In this document: in pieces, positions 60,424 to 64,000 of the stretch
Layout of the letters: every line of letters starts with the position of its first letter
Position numbering within the stretch: the stretch's first letter is position 1
DNA from: Primula veris
Taxonomy: Eukaryota > Streptophyta > Magnoliopsida > Ericales > Primulaceae
NCBI GenBank assembly: GCA_963682055.1
Contig: OY821745.1
Span: 21,511,342-21,575,341 of the forward strand
DNA: 64,000 nt
Reading direction: 5' to 3'
Notes under the pieces: model-generated
Told to the model about the DNA's origin: nothing
What the model saw: the letters and a program-made list of their open reading frames with translations, nothing else
Database searches by the model: none
Made by a program: the position numbers and the translations under genes

Positions 60424-60716
60424 TTTCTTCCAGAGAGCACAACACAAAAACGACCGATCGCTAGGATAAAACGACCGATCGTTTTAAGTAGAAATTCTTC
60501 AAGTGAGCACAACACAAAAACGACCGATCGCTAGGATAAAACGACCGATCGTTTTAAGTAGAAATTCTTCCAGTGAGCACAACACAAAAACGACCGATCG
60601 CTAGGATAAAATGACCGATCGTTTTAAGTAGAAATTCTTCCAGTGAGCACAACACAAAAACGACCGATCGCTAGGATAAAACGACCGATCATTTTAAGTA
60701 GAAATTCTTCCAGTGA
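60424..60716. repeat. 70-bp tandem repeat next to the right MULE end
   Basis: About four copies of a 70-bp unit (landmark gttttaagtagaaattcttc at 60481, 60551, 60621 and 60691). Each contains two inverted motif sites: acgaccgatcgctagg and aaaacgaccgatcgtttt. It directly adjoins the right terminal inverted repeat and has no equivalent at the left end. Confidence 0.93.
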
Positions 60717-60974
60717 GTATTTCTGAAAAACGACCGATCGAAATGGACAACACGACCGATCGTTTTTGGTCTGAAAAACGACCGATCGAAATGGCCAAAA
60801 CGACCGATCGTTTTTGGTCCAAATTGTTCCAGAGAGTTCATGATAAAAACGACCGGTCGTTTTGACCATTTCGATCGGTCGTTTTTCGGAAGTAAACCAT
60901 TTTGGGAATATTACAGAAAGGTAGCCCATTCTGGGATTTTTCAGTCCCAGATAGGCCATTTCAGCAAAAAACTC
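60716..60974. repeat. Right terminal inverted repeat of the MULE
   Basis: Reverse complement of the left end, with motif copies from 60728 to 60890. Ends gccatttcagcaaaaaactc at the 10-bp target duplication. Confidence 0.92.
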
Positions 60975-61081
60975 CACTATTTCTTGTTTACCAAACAACG
61001 GAAGAGTTTTTTTTTAGCAGTCATATCACTTGTTTGAGGACTCAAATTAATCAAATGAGGACCCGTAAAAAATTACAAATC

Positions 61082-61809
61082 CACGTCGCATCTTATTTTT
61101 ATTTATTTTTTTAATTCATTCCATTCAATTTTATTACAAAATAAATAACTCTAACACCACTTCATTACATCTCATTACACTTCATTTATCTACAAAATAA
61201 ATAAATTTACCCACTCAATCACACTATTAATTAATATATTCCTGTGTTTTTTTTTTCCACTCAAACTAAATACAAAATTAAAATATTTTATAATCATAAT
61301 ATTATATCAAGTTAACACTTTCAAGTAATTTATATTTTGCATTTTTTTATTTATTAATTTTGTTACTTCCGAATAAATAATTAAATTATCTCCAAAAATA
61401 CTACACGTCATTATTTTATTGCACATTTACATTAACTTTAAAGTGGTTAAATGTGGGTAGGTAAATGTGGAAGAAAATAATGACATGTAGGGTTTTTGGA
61501 GACAATTTAATTATTTACTCGGAAGTAACAAAATTAATAAATAAAAAAGTGTAAAATATAAATTATTTGAAAGTGTTAACTTGATATAATATTATGATTA
61601 TAAAATATTTTAATTTTGTATTTAGTTTGAGTAGAAAAAAAACCCAGATAAATGTATTAATTAATAGTGTGATAAAGTGGGTAACTTTATTTATTTTGTA
61701 GATAAATGAAGTATAATGATATGTAATGAAGTGATGCTAGAGTTATTTATTTTGTAATAAAATTAAGTGAAATGAATTTAAAAAATAAATAAAAATAAGA
61801 TGTCACGTG
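61082..61809. mobile_element. Foldback (long inverted-repeat) element, 728 bp
   Basis: The left arm (61082 to about 61431) is mirrored by the right arm (about 61460-61809) with only scattered mismatches, around a loop of roughly 28 bp. Arms share atcttatttttatttattt, ttacaaaataaataactcta, cattatttt and so on. No open frame is shared. No clear target duplication was found. The transcript would fold into a nearly perfect hairpin of about 350 bp. Confidence 0.9.
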
Positions 61810-63737
61810 TGGTTGGAACATTTTATACAGATTTTCAAAAAAGTAATTTGAAGAGACTCTGTCCCAAACAACACTATCATAATTTAAAAGTACTCTGCTC
61901 TTCTATCAATCACACCATGGAAAAGGAAATGGCAATGTCAACATTAACAGCTCTATCCCATAAATACAAAAATACATTTCAACTTGAAAAAAATATCCAA
62001 ACATCTAGAACAACGTGACGGTTTTTTCTCGACAAACTTATTAGTTACGACTTTTGTGATTAGTTTGTGATACTATGGTTAATTTGTAACAGGTTAGCGA
62101 CATGATAGTTAATTTGTGATAGTTTTATGACATGATAGTTAATTTGCTATAGTTTCGTGACAGTTTTTAACTCTTATAAAATCAACAAAATAATTATAGT
62201 GAGGACTATGATATTCTTGTCACAAATTAGTTACTCTATCTTTATAATATTTTACCATCCAAAATATTCTAAACAACGCTCCTTAAGTAAAGTACAATTT
62301 CAAGTAAAATTTGCTAATGAGGAAAACTAGCAAATCTATAAAAACTAGAAAAGCAGCAAACAAGGACTATAGTTTTCTTGATTACAAAAAAAAAAAGGAT
62401 TATAGTTTTCTACCGAGTGTCATGCAGAGAAATTATTGTCCGCATATAAGAAATCTAATTATATCCAATAAATGAGAAAAAAAAACAAAAAACAAATCAC
62501 AATATTGAGAAGAAGAAGAAAACATTGTAATATAAAAAAAGTGGTACTTGACATACTAGGAGCTATCTGTAGTTGATATAATTGACATATAGCGGTGCTC
62601 ACTTGTCTATCCCATGTTTGATAATTTCTTTCATGGTCTTTATGTTTTCATTCAATATTTAACTTGATAAAAATAGCATATAATTTTAAAAATTATTGTG
62701 AAATCGGAAAAAAAAAATAGTGGATTGGGAAAATCGTTTAATTTGTATATATGAACAAGGAAAATACACGTAACGAAAATCAAGTCAGTTTGTAGCGAGA
62801 CAGTTAATAATTGAGTGATTATTTAAAACAAACACAAATGACTATAGAAACATCACTATAAAAATAAAACCAAGGATGTGCGATTTAGAAGTGAAAATCT
62901 CCCTTTGTGATAAAACCATAACTTTTGGCGGTGGCGTTAGATTTTTAAACAATGATATAATATTAAATATATAATAAATGGTGAACACTTCGGGATTTTT
63001 ATTATTATTCGGCAATCGCCGTTGATCGGATTACAATTTCCTTGTAACAATCATGCTCGACTTAACTATTTGATCTCTCATCTTGATCTTTCTCCTTCTT
63101 CTTCGGTACTCGGTTCTTTCTCTGTTCGGTTTATGTCTTGATGTAACAAGCTTTTGGCTAGTTTCTCTCTTTTCTCTACTTCTCTCTATATTTTTTGGAT
63201 AGATTTTCTGGTCCCTTTCTTGGGGGGATACTTGGCTATTTATAGGCTATTATGCCTCCTAGAATGTTGACAAATGTCTCCATCTCATGGGTTTTTTCAG
63301 ATATGGGTTCCTAGTTAAGTGGGCTTGGGCTTTTTGTAAAGGGGGTGATAACCCATTAAGCGTTGGATACCCAGTTATGATATATGGGCTGATTAAGATC
63401 CGAATAGAATATTCGGGTCTAATTTTTATGTTCTATCAAGTGCTCCCTGACTTCCTCGGTGTGGTTTCCACGTCGAGGGAGTCATGATTGGTCTGCCGAA
63501 GAGATTACTTCGGTTTAGCTGTTTCCTATGTTTAATTCGGCAAATGCCCCTATTTATAAATGCTCCTTGGGACCCATTTACTGTCTTGGGAACTTGCAAA
63601 TTTGCTATTTGACTTTGATAAGACCCTTGGTATCTTTCTTCGAAGTAACCCTTGACATTTCTAAAAATCACCTTATTATAAAAAGGGAATACCCTTCCTA
63701 CAATTACTTATTCCATCACCACCTTGCTTGTGACTTA
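61810..63737. other. Non-coding region left of the edge gene
   Basis: Contains a ~33-bp tandem repeat of three units at about 62065-62166 (gatagttaatttgtgatag, ttt.tgacat). From about 63000 it becomes less AT-rich, with ttcgg words and a tatttataggctatt and ttataaaaaggg sequence that could serve as promoter elements for the frame at 63738. LTR origin of this stretch is possible but no LTR boundary is visible. Confidence 0.45.
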
Positions 63738-64000
63738 ATGGCTTCTCCCAATGGTTCTACTGGAGACAATTCCTCAGATTATGTCGCTTACTTGAAGAAT
63801 GAAGTCAAGAAGGCTCGCGTTATGAAATAGAAATTGGCGGACGTGACAAAAAGGCTATCTGATATGGACGCAGCTCATCACTTGACGATGGCTGACCTTG
63901 ATTGGGCCTTTGAAGGTATAAAGAGGCTTGAGGCTTCTCTGGCTAAGCAAAAGGCAGCAAAAAGGGCCTATAAGCTTGCTTTTAAGGAGTTGCATGCTCG
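63738..64000 (+). CDS. Unidentified coiled-coil reading frame, 5' part, with one in-frame stop
   Basis: From ATG 63738 the frame reads MASPNGSTGDNSSDYVAYLK, hits a TAG at 63828-63830, and then stays open in the same phase to the window edge. The continuation (KLADVTKRLSDMDAAHHL, KRLEASLAKQKAAKRAYK) is Leu/Lys/Ala-rich with heptad spacing, so a coiled coil is likely. Base composition changes to coding-like at this point. I do not recognise the family. It may be part of a transposable element or a pseudogene. The TAG could also mean the frame is used differently, for example through an intron. Confidence 0.4.

Larger units (their letters stand above)
54621..60974 (+). mobile_element. Mutator-like element (MULE) with two genes, 6.35 kb
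   Basis: Inverted ends of about 260 bp (54621-54882, 60716-60974) begin gagttttttt..ctgaaatggcctatctgg and are nearly identical. A perfect 10-bp target duplication cactatttct flanks them (54611-54620, 60975-60984). Two plus-strand genes lie inside: a MULE transposase and an accessory protein with a plant-transposon-type domain. Copies of acgaccgatcg are clustered in both ends, between the genes, and in a 70-bp tandem repeat next to the right end. The near identity of the ends suggests recent movement, but both genes are damaged, so movement may have used proteins from another copy. Confidence 0.93.

Overview
The window is nuclear DNA from an AT-rich flowering plant, most likely a eudicot. The evidence is spliced genes with GT..AG introns, a plant sterol methyltransferase, a Sirevirus-type Copia retrotransposon, Mutator-like (MULE) and hAT elements, a Stowaway MITE and an Au-type SINE. 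I cannot name the species. No rRNA or tRNA gene, CRISPR array or bacterial-style operon is visible.

Host genes are few. (1) The last five exons of a Maf-type nucleotide pyrophosphatase (+, 670-3391). (2) A 75-aa conserved plant protein of unknown role (+, 7992-8219), with a truncated relative at 11315-11435. (3) A tubulin-folding cofactor C gene (+, 40714-41697). (4) A complete 13-exon sterol C24-methyltransferase, SMT1 type (-, 51191-42862), lying tail to tail with gene 3. (5) The start of an unidentified coiled-coil reading frame at the right edge (63738-64000). These genes do not form a pathway.

Most of the rest is mobile DNA. At 8.5-13.3 kb and 32.3-33.6 kb there are three diverged copies of one ancestral segment. 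They act as each other's empty sites and so prove several insertions. At 13.3-21.8 kb two related composite elements carry long 40-bp minisatellite arrays and T-rich blocks. At 21,847-32,051 there is a complete Copia/Sirevirus-like element on the minus strand. Both LTRs, PBS, PPT and a 5-bp target duplication are visible, but the frames are broken. Its gag frame contains a stretch I recognise as plastid 4.5S-5S rDNA spacer plus the start of 5S rRNA. A decayed MULE transposase lies at 34.8-36.7 kb. Introns of SMT1 hold SINEs, MITEs and a tandem array that repeats the exon 1 splice-donor region.

The most complete DNA transposon is a 6.35-kb MULE at 54,621-60,974, with ~260-bp inverted ends and a 10-bp target duplication. 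It carries a MULE transposase with one nonsense codon. It also carries a second, frameshifted gene with a plant-transposon domain also seen in the Sirevirus env position, and three clusters of a CG-rich palindromic motif. A 728-bp foldback element follows directly.

The observations I rate highest are the plastid rDNA inside gag, the shared accessory domain in two unrelated transposon classes, the motif arrays in both elements, and the duplicated splice-donor array in SMT1 intron 1.
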